Shown here piece by piece: positions 63,532 to 64,000 of a stretch of 64,000 nt of DNA (position 1 is its first letter; each line of letters opens with the position of its first letter). Under the pieces are notes generated by a model. That model did no database searches, had not been told where the DNA came from, and saw only the letters and a list, made by a program, of their open reading frames with translations. Source of the DNA: Thermaerobacter sp. FW80 (GTDB lineage Bacteria; Bacillota; Sulfobacillia; Thermaerobacterales; Thermaerobacteraceae); assembly GCF_004634385.1 (NCBI RefSeq), contig NZ_CP037895.1, positions 2,021,245-2,085,244 of the forward strand, written 5' to 3'. Position numbers and translations under genes: made by a program.

Positions 63532-64000
63532 ATGGGGGACGTGGAGCCGTTGCCCTTGGAGGTCAACCAGCCGGTGGAGATCGCCTTCGTGGACGAGCCG
63601 CCTGCGGGCGTCGGGGCGGGTCCCTACCGGACCCACGTGCTGGCGTCGGGGCCCAGCGGGATCGTCCTGGCGCTGCCCATGGCCCGCCATCGCTGGGTGG
63701 TCCCGCGGCCGGGCCAGGCGGTGAAGGTGGTCTACCGGGATCCGCGGGATCGCGGGTCGGATCGCGGGGTGTACGGGTTCGTCACCGTGGTGGTGGAGGC
63801 TCGCGTGGAGCCCGAGCCCGAGCTGCACCTGGCCCCGCCAGCGCGGGTCGAACGGGTGCAACGTCGCCACTGGGTGCGTCTCGACGTGCGCCTGCCGGTG
63901 CGCCTGGAGCGGGAGGGCGACCCGCCGGAGGTCCTGAGCGGGCACACCCTGGACGTCAGCGGCGGCGGCGCGCGGGTGGCGGTGCCCAAGGCCCCGGCGG
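63532..64000 (+). CDS. PilZ-domain c-di-GMP receptor, YcgR/YpfA-like (3' end outside window)
   Basis: The gene is open from ATG 63532 (after GGGAGGGGGACGGGGGG) to the right edge, 156 codons visible. An N-terminal YcgR-like barrel (LPLEVNQPVEIAFVDE, then YRTHVLASGPSGIVLALPMARHRWVVPRPGQAVKVVY) leads into a PilZ domain. Both c-di-GMP-binding motifs are present: QRRHWVRLDVRLPVRL (RxxxR) and DVSGGGARVAVPK (D/NxSxxG). YcgR-type proteins brake or redirect the flagellar motor when c-di-GMP rises. Confidence 0.88.
   Translation, partial: MGDVEPLPLEVNQPVEIAFVDEPPAGVGAGPYRTHVLASGPSGIVLALPMARHRWVVPRPGQAVKVVYRDPRDRGSDRGVYGFVTVVVEARVEPEPELHLAPPARVERVQRRHWVRLDVRLPVRLEREGDPPEVLSGHTLDVSGGGARVAVPKAPA

Overview
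The window is about 64 kb of very GC-rich bacterial DNA (by eye above 70% G+C). It comes from a spore-forming, flagellated Firmicute-type organism. Gene order from rsmD-coaD-ylbJ through yceD-rpmF, fapR-plsX-fab, rnc, smc-ftsY-ylxM-ffh-rpsP, trmD-rplS, rbgA-rnhB, dprA-topA-trmFO-xerC-hslVU and into a fla operon follows the Bacillus subtilis chromosome closely. SpoVS, YlbJ and a CotF-like coat protein point to sporulation. GC level, heavy GTG/TTG start use and many Ala/Gly/Pro/Arg-rich tails fit a high-GC thermophilic clostridial lineage such as Thermaerobacter. That genus assignment is inference, not shown by the sequence.

Layout. 1-5711: tail of an MFS transporter, CotF-like protein, rsmD-coaD-coiled-coil gene, ylbJ on the minus strand, and a YlbL-type membrane protease lacking its PDZ domain. 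5744-14489: consensus promoter, yceD-rpmF, terminator, then a FapR-controlled fatty-acid/phospholipid operon (fapR-plsX-fabH-fabD-fabG-acpP-fabF) running into rnc. 14701-24455: spoVS, smc, ftsY, ylxM-ffh, and rpsP-khpA-rimM-trmD-rplS. 24611-27768: lepB, rbgA, rnhB, yraN. 27971-39890: comM (minus strand), an orphan ABC solute-binding protein, dprA, topA, trmFO, a frameshifted xerC, hslV and hslU. 39891-64000: a long leader containing a cyclic-di-GMP-I riboswitch with a downstream terminator, then about 23 kb of tightly packed flagellar genes (flgB to flhG), ending in a truncated PilZ-domain gene.

How the parts work together. FapR senses malonyl-CoA and probably represses the fab operon through a palindrome that overlaps its own ribosome-binding site. 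FtsY, YlxM and Ffh are the protein half of SRP targeting, and LepB processes exported proteins. The flagellar block supplies rod, MS ring, C ring, export gate, export ATPase, hook and FlhF/FlhG placement proteins. It is framed by two c-di-GMP elements: the riboswitch before flgB and the PilZ protein after flhG.

Most notable observations: (1) a dispersed 13-14 bp motif, GGACGAACC(C)GGCC, seen about 12 times in 64 kb and almost always in unconstrained DNA; (2) the riboswitch-terminator controlling the flagellar operon; (3) the [10 protein letters not shown] CheY-docking peptide missing from FliM and present on FliN, beside a CheY-like receiver whose phospho-acceptor Asp is Glu; (4) codY absent from its usual place between hslU and flgB; (5) a one-base frameshift in xerC. 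I saw no rRNA, tRNA, CRISPR array, insertion sequence or prophage.
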